Made by a program: the position numbers and the translations under genes. Of a stretch of 64,000 nt of DNA, positions 1-9,491 are shown one piece after another (the first letter of the stretch is position 1; the number at the start of each line of letters is the position of its first letter). The stretch spans positions 62,001 through 126,000 of the forward strand of contig NZ_JAGQCD010000003.1 of NCBI RefSeq assembly GCF_024345975.1. Reading direction: 5' to 3'. Under the pieces are notes generated by a model, which was not told the DNA's origin, made no database searches, and saw only the letters and a list, made by a program, of their open reading frames with translations. The stretch is from Cyanobium sp. Cruz-8D1 (GTDB lineage: Bacteria > Cyanobacteriota > Cyanobacteriia > PCC-6307 > Cyanobiaceae).

Positions 1-956
1 ACCATCCAGAGATTGGCCAGGGCAAAGAGCAACTTCAGCTTGAGATCGTTCTTGCGGATACCTCGGTAGAAGACCTTCCGGAATCCGAACTGACATTTGA
101 TGATCCGAAAGGGATGCTCCACTTTGGCGCGGAAGTGGGCTTTCGCCGTCTCAATCAGATCCAGAAGCCTGCCCTCTGGTGTCTCTGGAAGCACTCTGCG
201 TTGGCCGGGCTTCATGGCAATCCTGAGCTCTGCTTGGCAGTCTTGGAACTCGTTTCGTTTCTCGATGCCGATGTGGCCAGCATCGCCGTAGATGAGGCTC
301 TCATCCCCATGGAGCCGCTCAGCTGCTGTATTCAGCTCATGCACGTTAGCCGCGGTGCTCACCACGGAGTGGACCAAGCCAGATGCGGCATCAACGCCGA
401 TGTGGCAACGCATCCCAAAAAACCACTGCTTGCCCTTGGCGACCGAATGCATTTCAGGATCCCTCTCCTTGCGCTTGTTCTTGGTGGAACTGGGGGCATT
501 GATGATCGTGGCATCAAGGATCGTGCCTTCCCGCAGCATTACTCCCCTGTCGCTCAGCATCTGGTTCACACCCTCAAGGATCTGCTCCGCGATCCGGTGC
601 TCTTCCAGCAGATGGCGGAAGTTGAGGATCGTGGTCTCATCAGGGATCCGGCCATCCATCGTTTCGATTCCGGCGAAGCGGCGGAAGCAGGGCGTATCGA
701 TCAGCATCTCCTCCATCAGGGGGTCTGAAAGCGTGAACCATTGCTGTAGCAGGTGGATCCGCAGCATCACCTCCAAAGGAATCGACGGGCGACCTCCCTT
801 GCTGGACGGCTTGTGATACACGGGCTTGATCAAGGCCAGAAACGCTTCCCAAGGAACCGTGATCTCCATCTCATCCAAGAAGCGCTGGCGACGCGTTCGC
901 TTTTTGGCGTAGATCTGCTCGTAGTCCGAAAAGCCCAGCTGGAGGGGGTCGGCCAT
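1..956 (-). CDS. IS5-family transposase, C-terminus beyond window
   Basis: DDE transposase expected to catalyse cut-and-paste movement of its own insertion sequence. The reverse-strand frame is open from an ATG at 956 to the window edge (about 318 residues visible). Acidic residues fit a DDE triad: D148 (in DATIINAPS), D225 (in YGDAGHIG) and E280 (in VEHPFRIIK). The last lies in the R-x-x-V-E-x-x-F-x-x-x-K signature of the IS5 group. The N-terminal part matches the IS5 helix-turn-helix layout. No stop or frameshift is seen, so the copy could be active, but the 3' end is outside the window. The neighbour folB is not interrupted. Confidence 0.9.
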   Translation of the reverse strand, partial: MADPLQLGFSDYEQIYAKKRTRRQRFLDEMEITVPWEAFLALIKPVYHKPSSKGGRPSIPLEVMLRIHLLQQWFTLSDPLMEEMLIDTPCFRRFAGIETMDGRIPDETTILNFRHLLEEHRIAEQILEGVNQMLSDRGVMLREGTILDATIINAPSSTKNKRKERDPEMHSVAKGKQWFFGMRCHIGVDAASGLVHSVVSTAANVHELNTAAERLHGDESLIYGDAGHIGIEKRNEFQDCQAELRIAMKPGQRRVLPETPEGRLLDLIETAKAHFRAKVEHPFRIIKCQFGFRKVFYRGIRKNDLKLKLLFALANLWM

Positions 957-1017
957 CCGTTCCAGTCTCAGTCTTGGATCTGGATTGATTTTAGCGGGTT
1001 TTTCAGGGGTTCCTTAA
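1..1017 (-). mobile_element. IS5-like insertion sequence (partial, one end visible)
   Basis: The transposase start lies about 60 bp inside an AT-richer stretch ending in GGAACCCCTGAAAAA (reverse strand, about 999-1013). This is a plausible terminal inverted repeat, followed by TTAA at 1014-1017 as a possible target site. The other end is outside the window, so repeat and duplication cannot be verified and the boundary at 1017 is an estimate. Upstream of it (1018-1174) is ordinary GC-rich DNA with no gene seen. Confidence 0.5.
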
Positions 1018-1174
1018 CAAGGCGTAACGGCATGGTCCGACCGGCAAGAGCTCTGTCGTGGGACAACCCGGCGCTGATGACCCTTTCCGTGGCGGCGGAT
1101 GCCATGCCGGGAGCCTCTCCACTGCGTCCTCGGGCCATCGCCGGAAGAGCCCCGGCTCCCAGAACCAGCTCCCG

Positions 1175-1543
1175 TTACGGGCTACCCCAGCGCCGCCGCC
1201 GGCTCACGGCCACGCTGCCGTCGAAGCCGGGAACCGGCACCTGGCACTTGCTGAGTTCCAGCGCCAGGGGGATCGGCCCGTAGCAGGCTTCCAGGGCATC
1301 GAGGATGCGCTCGCTGTAGTGCTCCAGGGTGAGGCAGCGGAGGGTGCGGGCCTGCTGCTGCAGCGCCGCGATGCCGCGGCCGTAGTCGAAGCCTTGGCTG
1401 AGGTCGTCGCTGCGAGCCACCGCACCCAGATCCGCCCCCAGGGAGAAGGCCAGCTCGAACCACTGGCCGTGCAGCCGTTCCTGCTCGTACACGCCCACGT
1501 GGGCCCAGAGGCGCAGGCCGCGCACATGGATCGCCTCGTTCAC
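1175..1543 (-). CDS. folB: dihydroneopterin aldolase
   Basis: Converts 7,8-dihydroneopterin to 6-hydroxymethyl-7,8-dihydropterin plus glycolaldehyde in folate synthesis, in the cytosol. The 122-aa product has the usual family length. It shows the N-terminal strand [15 protein letters not shown], the central FDYGRG segment, and [10 protein letters not shown] with the conserved catalytic-region glutamate and tyrosine. The start is GTG at 1543 and overlaps the proA stop by 4 bp (GTGA), implying translational coupling. It is the last gene of the run tamB-ROK-proA-folB. The C-terminus is Arg-rich. Confidence 0.9.
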   Translation of the reverse strand: MNEAIHVRGLRLWAHVGVYEQERLHGQWFELAFSLGADLGAVARSDDLSQGFDYGRGIAALQQQARTLRCLTLEHYSERILDALEACYGPIPLALELSKCQVPVPGFDGSVAVSRRRRWGSP

Positions 1544-2871
1544 AGGGGCAGGGGGCGATGGCTGAACTTCCGCCGGCCTTCGGCGTAGTCAGCGGCGATG
1601 TGGCCCTCGCCGCGCAGGCGGTAGCGGTAGGTGACCAGCCCCTCGAGCCCCACCGGCCCCCGAGGCGGCAGGGTCTGGGTGCTGATGCCCACCTCGGCGC
1701 CGAAGCCGTAGCGGTTGCCGTCGGCGAAGCGAGTGGAGCAGTTGAGGAACACCCCGGCGCTGTCCACGGCCCGCAGGAAACGGTCGGCGGCGGCTGGATC
1801 GGCGGTGGCGATCGCGTCGGTGTGGCGGGAGCCGTGGCGGCGCACGTGCTCCAGGGCCGCTTCGAGATCCTCCACCACCTTGACGTTGAGGATCAGATCC
1901 GAATACTCCGTGTCCCAGGCGCCCGGCCCGGCCGCCTGCTCCACCCCCAGGGCGCAGGCGGCGGCATCGCCCCGCAGCTGCACCGCCGCCGCCGCGAAGG
2001 CCGGCAGCGCCGCCGTCAGAAACGCTGGTGCGATGGCCTGGTGCAGCAGCAGGGTCTCGATGGCGTTGCAGGCCGCCGGGTACTGGATCTTGCTGTCGAG
2101 GGCGATGCGCAGCGCCAGGGCCGGATCGGCGGCCCGATCCACATACAAATGGCAGATGCCGTCGGCGTGGCCGAGCACGGGGATGCGGGTGTTGTCCTGG
2201 ATGAAACGCACCAGGGCGTTGGAGCCCCGGGGAATGATCAGATCCACCAGGCCATCGAGCCGCAGCAGCCCCAGGCTCTCTTCGCGGCTGGTGAGCAGCT
2301 CCAGGCTGCCAGGGGCCACGGCGCTGGCGGCCAGGCCCCGCTGCAGGGCCGCCACGATCGCCTGGCAGCTGCGGCTGGCTTCCCGGCCCCCCTTGAGCAG
2401 GGCGCCATTGCCGGAGCGGATCGCCAGCGAGGCGATCTGCATCACCGCATCGGGCCGGGCCTCGAAGATCACCCCCAGCACTCCCAGGGGCACACTCAGG
2501 CGCTCCAGCACCAGCCCCTGATCCAGCTCCGTGTGCAGCTGGCGCCGGCCCACCGGATCCTCCAGGGCCGCCACCTGTCGTACGCCGGCGATGGCGCCCG
2601 CCAGCTTGGCGCCATCCAGCTTGAGGCGGGCCACCAGGGCTGGCGCCAGCCCCTCGGCAGCCGCGGCCGCCAGGTCGGCGCGGTTGGCCTCCAGGATCTC
2701 GACGCTGGCCGCCTCCAGGGCGTCGGCCATCGCCTCGACGGCGGCGCGGCGTTCGGCATCGCCGCACTGGCCCAGGGCCATGGCGGCCCGGCGCACCGCC
2801 GCGGCCCGCTGCAACAGCTGGGGGTCGGGCTCCGGCACGACGCTGGCGGGCGGGGTGATGGTCTGACTCAT
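1540..2871 (-). CDS. proA: glutamate-5-semialdehyde dehydrogenase (gamma-glutamyl phosphate reductase)
   Basis: NADPH-dependent reduction of gamma-glutamyl phosphate to glutamate-5-semialdehyde, the second step of proline synthesis. The 443-aa length fits. Visible family segments are [12 protein letters not shown], the nucleotide-binding [20 protein letters not shown], and the catalytic-cysteine region [14 protein letters not shown]. The C-terminal [11 protein letters not shown] and RGPVGLEGL segments are also typical. The frame is open further upstream, but the ATG at 2871 begins just 5 bp after the ROK kinase stop and gives the normal length. No proB is in the window. Confidence 0.95.
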   Translation of the reverse strand: MSQTITPPASVVPEPDPQLLQRAAAVRRAAMALGQCGDAERRAAVEAMADALEAASVEILEANRADLAAAAAEGLAPALVARLKLDGAKLAGAIAGVRQVAALEDPVGRRQLHTELDQGLVLERLSVPLGVLGVIFEARPDAVMQIASLAIRSGNGALLKGGREASRSCQAIVAALQRGLAASAVAPGSLELLTSREESLGLLRLDGLVDLIIPRGSNALVRFIQDNTRIPVLGHADGICHLYVDRAADPALALRIALDSKIQYPAACNAIETLLLHQAIAPAFLTAALPAFAAAAVQLRGDAAACALGVEQAAGPGAWDTEYSDLILNVKVVEDLEAALEHVRRHGSRHTDAIATADPAAADRFLRAVDSAGVFLNCSTRFADGNRYGFGAEVGISTQTLPPRGPVGLEGLVTYRYRLRGEGHIAADYAEGRRKFSHRPLPL

Positions 2872-2876
2872 GGTTT

Positions 2877-3794
2877 TTATTCTCCCAAGCGATCCAGCGC
2901 CAGCCGCACCGCCCCCAGCCGGCCGGCGCCATTGCCCAGGGCGCAGCGGCGGATCACCAGACCCTCCCGGCTCACCTCCAGCACCCGCTGCTCCACCTGC
3001 CGCCAGACCGCCGGCAAGAAATGGTGGCTGGCGCCGCTGAGGCCGCCGCCGATCAGCACCAGCTCCGGGGTGAGCACGTAGAGCAGCGAACTCAGCCCCA
3101 CCCCGAGCAGGCGTCCATAGGCCTGCCACACAGCCAGGGCCTCGGTGTCGCCGGCATCGGCACGGCGGCAGAGTTCGAGCGGGTCGAGCGGGCTGAGGCG
3201 GGCCAGGCCGCCGAGGCTGCAGAACTGCTCCAGGGAGCCCCGGTTGCCGCTGCGGCAGTCGGGGCCATCGGGATCCACACCGATCAGGCCCGGTTCGGCC
3301 GCCGCGCCGCCGTGGCCGGTGAACAGCTGGCCGCCGAGCAGCACCGCCCCACCCACACCGGTGCCGAGGGTGAGCAGCAGCACGTTGTCGACACCCCGGG
3401 CCGCCCCCTGCCAGGCCTCACCGAGCAGGGCACAGTTGGCGTCGTTGCCCAGGATCACCCGCCGCCCCAGCGCGGCTTCAAGCCAGGCGGCCAGGGGCAC
3501 ATCCCGCCAGAGCGGCAGGTTGATTGAAATCCGCGCCACCCGGCCCGCCGCATCGCAGGGCCCCGGCAGACCGAGGCCCACCCGGCCGGCGAGTCGGTCA
3601 GGGTCGATGGCCGCGACGGCTTCGGTCAGGGCCACGCACACCGCCCCCGGCATCGCCGGCTGGGGGGTGGGCACCTCGGCCTCGGCAAGCAGGCTGCCCT
3701 GCTGATCGCAGCGGGCCAGCTTGATGGCCGTGCCCCCCAGATCGATGCCGATCAGCTGGGCCTCACCGGGAGGTCGGGCGGGAGACGACGCCAT
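2877..3794 (-). CDS. ROK-family sugar kinase (glucokinase-like)
   Basis: Cytosolic ATP-dependent sugar kinase of the ROK type, 305 aa. The N-terminal phosphate-binding motif [11 protein letters not shown] (residues about 15-25), the [11 protein letters not shown] catalytic-aspartate motif and the [15 protein letters not shown] segment are all present. There is no N-terminal helix-turn-helix, so it reads as an enzyme and not a repressor. The canonical CxCGxxGC zinc motif of many ROK proteins is not evident; the corresponding region reads [10 protein letters not shown]. The substrate is not determined; glucose is the usual guess in cyanobacteria. It lies 34 bp after tamB and 5 bp before proA. 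Confidence 0.85.
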   Translation of the reverse strand: MASSPARPPGEAQLIGIDLGGTAIKLARCDQQGSLLAEAEVPTPQPAMPGAVCVALTEAVAAIDPDRLAGRVGLGLPGPCDAAGRVARISINLPLWRDVPLAAWLEAALGRRVILGNDANCALLGEAWQGAARGVDNVLLLTLGTGVGGAVLLGGQLFTGHGGAAAEPGLIGVDPDGPDCRSGNRGSLEQFCSLGGLARLSPLDPLELCRRADAGDTEALAVWQAYGRLLGVGLSSLLYVLTPELVLIGGGLSGASHHFLPAVWRQVEQRVLEVSREGLVIRRCALGNGAGRLGAVRLALDRLGE

Positions 3795-3828
3795 TGGCGC
3801 ACCCTAATCAGCGGGGCGTCCATCGGCC

Positions 3829-6800
3829 TCAGAAGCGCAGGAACACCTGCAGCAACGACTGCCAGGCCCCTTCGGTGTCGACCGAGGTCTGCAGGTTGAA
3901 GGTGTCGGAGGCCTTGTAGGTGAGCGTCACCTGGGGGGGCACATCGGAGCGGTTCGGCGCCGCCAGCACCGACATGCTGAAGCGGTTGGTGATGTCGACG
4001 CCGACCTCGGCGCCCAGCACCAGCTGGGGCGGCACCCGCCGGCTGGTGCGTTCCCGGTCGCTGTCGATCGACTGGTTCACGTAGGTGGGGTAGAGGGCCA
4101 GGCTCACCCGCTGACCGAAGGCGTCGCTGAGCGAGGCCAGCAGCGGCGACAGCAGGGTCTGGCCCACCACCGTGGCCAGGGCCGCCCCGGCCCCGCCGCC
4201 GCTCAGACCGGCCAGGGAGTTGCCGCCGATCAGGGCCACGAGCCGCTCCTGCGGCAAGGGGGGGCTGCTGCGCAACGTGAGGGTCTCGGCGATGCGGTCG
4301 GCCGGACCGCTCACCGACACGACGACCAGGATGAGGTTGAGCTGGTTGAGGGCCGAGAGCCCAGCCTGGTTGGGGGCGTTCTGCACCGAGGGGCCCACCT
4401 CCCCCACCCCGGACGGGGAGAGCACGCTGAGGCTGTCGGAGATGCGGGTGCGCAGGGCGATGTCGAGGTAGGGCACCAGCCCCATGGAGGGGGTGAAGAT
4501 CGCCACGTTGGGGGCATCGGGATCGAGGCTGAAGCTGGTGGTGAACAGGCTCAGCCGTCCCCCCAGCAACCGCACCACCCCGGAGGCCCGCAGGGAGGGA
4601 TCCAGGCGGCCATTGATCCGCAGCCGGCCGGCCGTGGTGAAGTTGGCGATGTTGGGGATCACCACCCGCAGATCCGGACCCAGCCGCAGGGTCAGGTCCT
4701 CGAAGGCCAGGTAGGGGAAGCGGGGCACCGAGGCGCGCAGGGCCTCGGCGGTGGTCGACTCCACATCGGGACCGAGCAGCACCAGCGGCTGGTCGAAGTT
4801 CCACTTCGACTCCAGCAGCTCGGGCAGGGTGCGTGGCTGCACCGGCTGGTCGGACACCGGCGCGCTGGCCGCCAGCTCTCCGGGCTGGACGTTGATCGTG
4901 CCGCGGCTGATCGCCACGTCGCCGCCCATCACGGGAGCCATCAGGCTGCCGCTCAGGTGCAGCTGCCCATCCCCCACCGCCACCAGGCGCGGCACCGAGA
5001 AGGGCACCTGCTCCAGCTTCATCACCAGGGTCTTGTCCTGGGCGAGGGGACGGAACAGCCCCAGACGACCGTCGCCGCGGGCCACACCCTTCGACCCCAC
5101 CCGGGCGCGGAACTCCTGCACCACCAGCTGCTCGAAGTCGAACAGGATCGTGGCTTCCACCTCGCGCACCTCCTGGCCGATGAAGCGGAAGCTGAGCTCC
5201 CGCAGGCGCAGGAAGCCGTTGGCGATCGGATCGTCGAGGCTGCCGCGCACCAGCAGCTGCAGGTCGGCGCCGCCCTCCTGCCACGCGAAGGCCCGCCCCC
5301 CCAGACGGGTGAGGAAGCGCAGACCATCGCCCCGGGTGGCGAGGCGCAGTTCGAGGCCCTGCTGGGACGCCACCAGCGGGATGGTGCCCGACAGGTCGAC
5401 GCTGCGGGAGGCGCCCTCGGCCCGCAGGGCCAGATCCAGCCCGATCCCTTCGGCCTTCAGCTCCACCCGCCCCCGCTCCAGCGCCAGGGCCTCCTCACCG
5501 AGGCGGCCATCCACCAAGGCCAGGTCGAGGCTGAGCTCGGGGCGGGCGCCGCCCAGCCGGTAGCGGCCCTTGGCGTCGAGGCTGCCGCGCAGGTTGTCCG
5601 GCAGGGGGGTGAGCAGGGCCAGCAGGGAGAGGGGCAGGTCGGCGAGGCTGAAGCTGCCGCTGCCACCCGTGAGCGGGCCCTCCAGCCGAACCTCAAAGGG
5701 TTGGCCGGCGAGGGCCTGGGCCCGGTCGCCCTGGTTGTACCAGAGGTGGCCGGTCGCCTTGAGGTCGGCCCTGGTGCGGGCGAAGTCCGGGCCGCTGAGC
5801 AGCAGATCGGCATCGATCCGGGCCTGCAGGCGCTCGAGCCGTTCGGCCCGGCTGGCCCGGCTGGCCGCCTGCACCCTGGCGGCGACCCGCTGCTCCGCCT
5901 GGGCCAGGGCCAACAGCTGGTCGGTGACCGTGCCGGCCATGGTGTCGATCACCAGGCTGCCCAGGTCGCTGGCCCGGCCGCGCTGCGGTGCCGGCGCCCC
6001 ACGCCAGATCGGCCAGGCGTCGTTGAGCTGGCGGAACAGCAGGGTGGAGAGCTGGCGGGCCTCGAAGCGGGCCCGGAACGGACCGTTCCAGCGCCCGGAG
6101 ACCGTGGCGGCGATGCTGCCCTCGCCGAGGGGCTCGATCTGGCCGTTCACCCGGTACTGGCGGTCGTCGTAGGCCACATCGGCCTGGATGCGCCGTCCCC
6201 CCACCCCCAGGAACTGGGGCGAGAGCAGCTCCACCCGGCCGTCAAAACTGAGCGGCTGCAGCCCCAGCCGGCCACGGCCGCTGAGGCCCCCCTCCAGGGG
6301 GCGCAGGCGGCGGTTGGGTCCGGTGGCCACCGACAGGCCCCGCAACGGGAAGGCGCGCGCCACCCAGCGGTAGCCCGCCGGCCGGCCGTCGAGGCTCAGC
6401 AGGCCGCCGTCCCGTTCGATGGCGGCCCGCACCGGTTGCCAGCGCCGGTCGAGCAGGGCCGTGATCCGTCCCTGCGGCGTCGGCGCCACCGCCGTCAGAT
6501 CCAGGGAACGGTCTTTGAGGCTGCCGCTCCAGGTTTCCCGCAGCTGCAGGGGACCCGCCCCGGGCTGCTCCAGGCGCAGCTGCAGGTCGGGACGCAGTTC
6601 CGCCAGGGGACCGGCGATGCTGCCCGCCCCATCCAGCTGCCCCTGCAAGGTGGTGCCGAGCAGCGGATTGAGGCGGGCCAGGGGGTAGTCCTGGACATCG
6701 ACGCGGGCCAGCAACGGACCAGCCACCAGACCCTTGCCCGCCTGGAAGGACAGGGGCAACTGGGCGGTGGCCTTGAGGCGGTCGGCCTCGAAGCGTTCCA

Positions 6801-8178
6801 GCCGCAGCAAACTGTCGCGCCACACCAGCGCCGCCTGCCAGGGCCCCAGGAGCCGCTGGGACGCCTGGCCCGTCTCCAGCCGCAGGCGCGGTGCCACCAG
6901 TCGGCCATCGGCCCGCAGGCGGCCGGCGAGGGGCTGCCGCAGCCACTCCAGCAGCTGGGCGGCGGCAGGGACATCATCGGGATCCAGGTTCCAGCGGGCG
7001 TCCAGGGCCAGCGAACGGCCGACGCTGCCGCTGGCCCTGAGCGTGGAGCGACCCAGCCGGCCATCGAGCCGGGTGAGGCGCAGCAGTCCGTCGCCCCAGC
7101 GTCCCTTGAGATCGGCCTGCAGGGGTTGGCGCCCCAGCGGATGGCGCGGCGGCGGCTGGACGACGAGCTGGAGGTCCAGGCGGCGATCCGCCTCAGCCCT
7201 GGCGTTCAGGCGGCCGCCCCAGGTCCCGTAGCGCCAGGGGCTGGTGGGCAGCACCAGGGCCCTGTCGCGGCAGCTCAGGGGCAGCCGCTCCGCCGTCAGC
7301 GGCACCGAGCCGGTCTGCAGCTGCCAGCGCAGGTCCCGCAGCTCCAGGCCGCCGTCGCAGCGGGCCAGACCATCGTTGATTTTCAGGCCCAGGCGGCCGT
7401 CGGCCACACCGTCGAGGCTTCCCCCGGCCCGGTCGCCGGAGGGCAACAGCGACCGCAGCGGGGCCAGGGGAAAACGGCGGGCCGTCAGCCGGCCCAGCCA
7501 CTGCTGCGTCTGCCACTGCCCCCCGCCGTCCACCAGCAGCGAGCCGCCGCCGGCCGGGGGGGCCAGCCGCAGGCCCAGGTCGATCTCGCGCCGGTGCAGG
7601 CGCACGGCCACCTGGCCCGAGAGGCTCAGATCGAGGGGCCGGGCCGTGGCTCCGGCGCCCCAGACCCGCACGGCGCCAGGCTGCAGCAGACCGATGCGCA
7701 GGTCGATCCGTGGTGGCTCGCGGCCGGGGGGAGCCACCCCCAGCACCCAGAACTGCCCCCTGGCGTTGCGGCGCAGGTCAGCGCGGGCCCCATTGAGGCC
7801 CAGATCCAGCACGGGCCCGCGCAGCCGCAGGCTGGCCCACGGGTCGAGGCGCAGTCGCACCGCCTCCGCTGTCGCGGTGGAGCTGTCCTGACGGCCGGGC
7901 AGGAAACGGCTGGGGCCGATCCAGAAGCCATCGGCTCTCAGGCCCCGGTAGGGACCCAGGGCCAGGGGACGGCCCATGGCCGTGCCGATCTGGCGCTCCA
8001 GGGTGGGTCTGAAGCGGCCATAGAGGCCAGCGACGATCCGGTCGAACCAGAAGACTCCGACACCGAGACTCGCCCCCGCCAAACCAACCGCAAGCAGCCC
8101 CTTCCACGCGCGCCGGCGGACCAAAGGAGACGGGTTGTCAGGCTTCCAACGCATCCACCGGGGTCGGTCGCCGTCCAT
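3829..8178 (-). CDS. TamB/DUF490-type translocation and assembly module protein
   Basis: Very large (1449 aa) inner-membrane-anchored protein of the TamB (AsmA-like) superfamily. Such proteins form a hydrophobic beta groove across the periplasm and act in outer-membrane protein or lipid delivery with an Omp85 partner. A single N-terminal membrane segment (about residues 28-50) is followed by long beta-rich repeats. The C-terminal DUF490-like domain contains blocks such as GGRLSLFTTSFSLDPDAP and ends in a terminal phenylalanine (QVFLRF). The start ATG at 8178 is only 43 bp from the divergent Ycf51-like gene, so the promoters must be closely packed. No Omp85 gene is in view. Confidence 0.85.
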   Translation of the reverse strand: MDGDRPRWMRWKPDNPSPLVRRRAWKGLLAVGLAGASLGVGVFWFDRIVAGLYGRFRPTLERQIGTAMGRPLALGPYRGLRADGFWIGPSRFLPGRQDSSTATAEAVRLRLDPWASLRLRGPVLDLGLNGARADLRRNARGQFWVLGVAPPGREPPRIDLRIGLLQPGAVRVWGAGATARPLDLSLSGQVAVRLHRREIDLGLRLAPPAGGGSLLVDGGGQWQTQQWLGRLTARRFPLAPLRSLLPSGDRAGGSLDGVADGRLGLKINDGLARCDGGLELRDLRWQLQTGSVPLTAERLPLSCRDRALVLPTSPWRYGTWGGRLNARAEADRRLDLQLVVQPPPRHPLGRQPLQADLKGRWGDGLLRLTRLDGRLGRSTLRASGSVGRSLALDARWNLDPDDVPAAAQLLEWLRQPLAGRLRADGRLVAPRLRLETGQASQRLLGPWQAALVWRDSLLRLERFEADRLKATAQLPLSFQAGKGLVAGPLLARVDVQDYPLARLNPLLGTTLQGQLDGAGSIAGPLAELRPDLQLRLEQPGAGPLQLRETWSGSLKDRSLDLTAVAPTPQGRITALLDRRWQPVRAAIERDGGLLSLDGRPAGYRWVARAFPLRGLSVATGPNRRLRPLEGGLSGRGRLGLQPLSFDGRVELLSPQFLGVGGRRIQADVAYDDRQYRVNGQIEPLGEGSIAATVSGRWNGPFRARFEARQLSTLLFRQLNDAWPIWRGAPAPQRGRASDLGSLVIDTMAGTVTDQLLALAQAEQRVAARVQAASRASRAERLERLQARIDADLLLSGPDFARTRADLKATGHLWYNQGDRAQALAGQPFEVRLEGPLTGGSGSFSLADLPLSLLALLTPLPDNLRGSLDAKGRYRLGGARPELSLDLALVDGRLGEEALALERGRVELKAEGIGLDLALRAEGASRSVDLSGTIPLVASQQGLELRLATRGDGLRFLTRLGGRAFAWQEGGADLQLLVRGSLDDPIANGFLRLRELSFRFIGQEVREVEATILFDFEQLVVQEFRARVGSKGVARGDGRLGLFRPLAQDKTLVMKLEQVPFSVPRLVAVGDGQLHLSGSLMAPVMGGDVAISRGTINVQPGELAASAPVSDQPVQPRTLPELLESKWNFDQPLVLLGPDVESTTAEALRASVPRFPYLAFEDLTLRLGPDLRVVIPNIANFTTAGRLRINGRLDPSLRASGVVRLLGGRLSLFTTSFSLDPDAPNVAIFTPSMGLVPYLDIALRTRISDSLSVLSPSGVGEVGPSVQNAPNQAGLSALNQLNLILVVVSVSGPADRIAETLTLRSSPPLPQERLVALIGGNSLAGLSGGGAGAALATVVGQTLLSPLLASLSDAFGQRVSLALYPTYVNQSIDSDRERTSRRVPPQLVLGAEVGVDITNRFSMSVLAAPNRSDVPPQVTLTYKASDTFNLQTSVDTEGAWQSLLQVFLRF

Positions 8179-8221
8179 GGCGGCCGCAATATAAGGGGCT
8201 TGTCACGCCTTCCCCAGCCCC

Positions 8222-8689
8222 ATGGCCGCTGATCCGATCCTGCTCGTGGCCGGCACCTGGCTGGGTGCCGCCAGTGGCGTGCTGGCGGTGCTCACCATCG
8301 CCGGATTCGTTTCGCGCTGGGGGATCCGCTTCCGTCTGGTGGGGATCACCAGCTTCACGGCCCTGCTCTCGCTCTCCTGCCTGGCCTTTGCCATCAGCTA
8401 CAACCCGCGGGTGAGCGTGCCGGGGGCGATCCAGGTGCCCGTCGTGTTCGACAACGGCACCGATCTGGTCATCGCCGCCGCACCCGCCGATCTGGAGAGC
8501 GCCGCGGCGGCCCCCACGGTGGAGCAGGTGGCGCGCAACCTGCGGGGCAGCGGCCGTGGTGGCAGCGCCGGCCAGGTCCGGGTGCGGCTGCGTCGCGTCG
8601 AAGCCGTCGAGCCAGGACTGGCACGGCCCGTGGTGCTGGCGGAAACCACCCGCGAGCAGGCGACCAGCAGCCTTGACGACGCGGTCTGA
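8222..8689 (+). CDS. Ycf51-like (DUF2518-type) membrane protein
   Basis: A 155-aa protein with two N-terminal transmembrane segments (about residues 6-27 and 40-60) and a soluble tail. The order WLG-x(n)-VLTIAGFVSRWGIRFRLVGITSF resembles the Ycf51 family found in cyanobacteria and some plastids, whose function is unknown. The assignment is from recall of the family pattern, without alignment. The start ATG at 8222 follows the divergent tamB start closely. The next gene begins 6 bp after its stop, suggesting co-transcription. Confidence 0.6.
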   Translation: MAADPILLVAGTWLGAASGVLAVLTIAGFVSRWGIRFRLVGITSFTALLSLSCLAFAISYNPRVSVPGAIQVPVVFDNGTDLVIAAAPADLESAAAAPTVEQVARNLRGSGRGGSAGQVRVRLRRVEAVEPGLARPVVLAETTREQATSSLDDAV

Positions 8690-8695
8690 CCCCCA

Positions 8696-9097
8696 GTGGC
8701 CCACCCCTTCCAGCCAGCGGCCCACATGCGGCGGGAGCAGCAGCGCCTGCGCCGGGATGGCATCGAGAGCTGGGACGCCCTGGCGGCGCTGGAGGACGGG
8801 CAACTGCGGCAGCTGGCGGCCTCCGGGGAGGCCAGCGAGGCCAAGCTGATCCGCCTGCGGGGCCAGGCCCGGCTGGTGAGCGCGGTGGGGCTGGCCCCGG
8901 AGGAGGCGGCCCTGTTGCTGCATGGAGGCATCGCCAGCCCCGCCGGCCTGGCCGATGCCGATCCCCAGCAGTTGCTGCTGCAGCTGGGCCGGCTGCAGCG
9001 CCGACTCACCGGGGCCGCCGTGGCGCCGGTGGATCTGCCCCTGGTGCTGCGCTGGATCCGCCAGGCCAAGCAGGCGTCCGGTCGCTCCCCGAACTGA
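8696..9097 (+). CDS. helix-hairpin-helix protein, DUF4332-like
   Basis: A 133-aa soluble protein built from two similar helical halves. Each contains a helix-hairpin-helix-like pattern: one around GIESWDALAALEDGQLRQL, the other around GIASPAGLADADPQQLLLQL. This is the layout of DUF4332-type proteins, which resemble the DNA-binding hairpins of repair enzymes. The function in cyanobacteria is not known to me. A GTG start at 8696 is assumed; an ATG at 8726 would shorten it by 10 residues. It sits 6 bp after the Ycf51-like gene. Confidence 0.6.
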   Translation: MAHPFQPAAHMRREQQRLRRDGIESWDALAALEDGQLRQLAASGEASEAKLIRLRGQARLVSAVGLAPEEAALLLHGGIASPAGLADADPQQLLLQLGRLQRRLTGAAVAPVDLPLVLRWIRQAKQASGRSPN

Positions 9098-9147
9098 CCC
9101 ACAGGCCCGCGCCACCCAGGCGGGGGTGACTGGAATGGAGAAAACGG

Positions 9148-9486
9148 ATGGAGGCAGTGATGCCCCCGGAAACCCGCCTTTCCCCCCCTACGGCCACGAA
9201 CCACTCCTTTCGCAGGCGCCTCACAGCCCTGCTCTGCGCCACCTGCCTCACCGCCGTGGCGGCGCCCATGGTGCGCGCCCAATCCGCCCTGCTGGAATCG
9301 GTGAAGCAGAACCCGGCCCTGGCCCAGAGCCTCTGCCAGCAGTTCCGCCAGCTGAACGCCCAGGGCGTCTCGGCCACCTCCAAGGCATCGATTTCCAGCC
9401 TGGCCAGCAGCCGCAGCCTGAGCCCCATGGATGCCGAAGTGCTGGCCACCTATGTGATCGGCCTGCACTGCTCCACCGTGTTCTGA
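9148..9486 (+). CDS. small secreted protein of unknown function
   Basis: A 112-aa protein with a Sec-type signal peptide: an Arg-rich n-region, a hydrophobic stretch, then a cleavage-like VRAQ site near residues 43-45. The mature part is about 68 residues, with two cysteines (in LCQQF and near the C-terminus in LHCSTVF) that could form a disulphide. It looks like a conserved periplasmic protein, but I recognise no domain. ATG at 9148 is the first start; ATG at 9160 is possible. The CocE-type hydrolase starts 6 bp after its stop, so the two are probably co-transcribed. Confidence 0.6.
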   Translation: MEAVMPPETRLSPPTATNHSFRRRLTALLCATCLTAVAAPMVRAQSALLESVKQNPALAQSLCQQFRQLNAQGVSATSKASISSLASSRSLSPMDAEVLATYVIGLHCSTVF

Positions 9487-9491
9487 GCCCC

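Noticed and set aside
1558-3081. 507-residue open frame on the plus strand opposite proA and the ROK kinase
   Set aside because: Shadow frame of low-complexity composition with no homology pattern.
4957-8232. 1091-residue open frame on the plus strand opposite the TamB-like gene
   Set aside because: Gln/Ala/Gly/Pro-rich shadow of a GC-rich gene; the reverse-strand TamB-like protein has the real domain structure.
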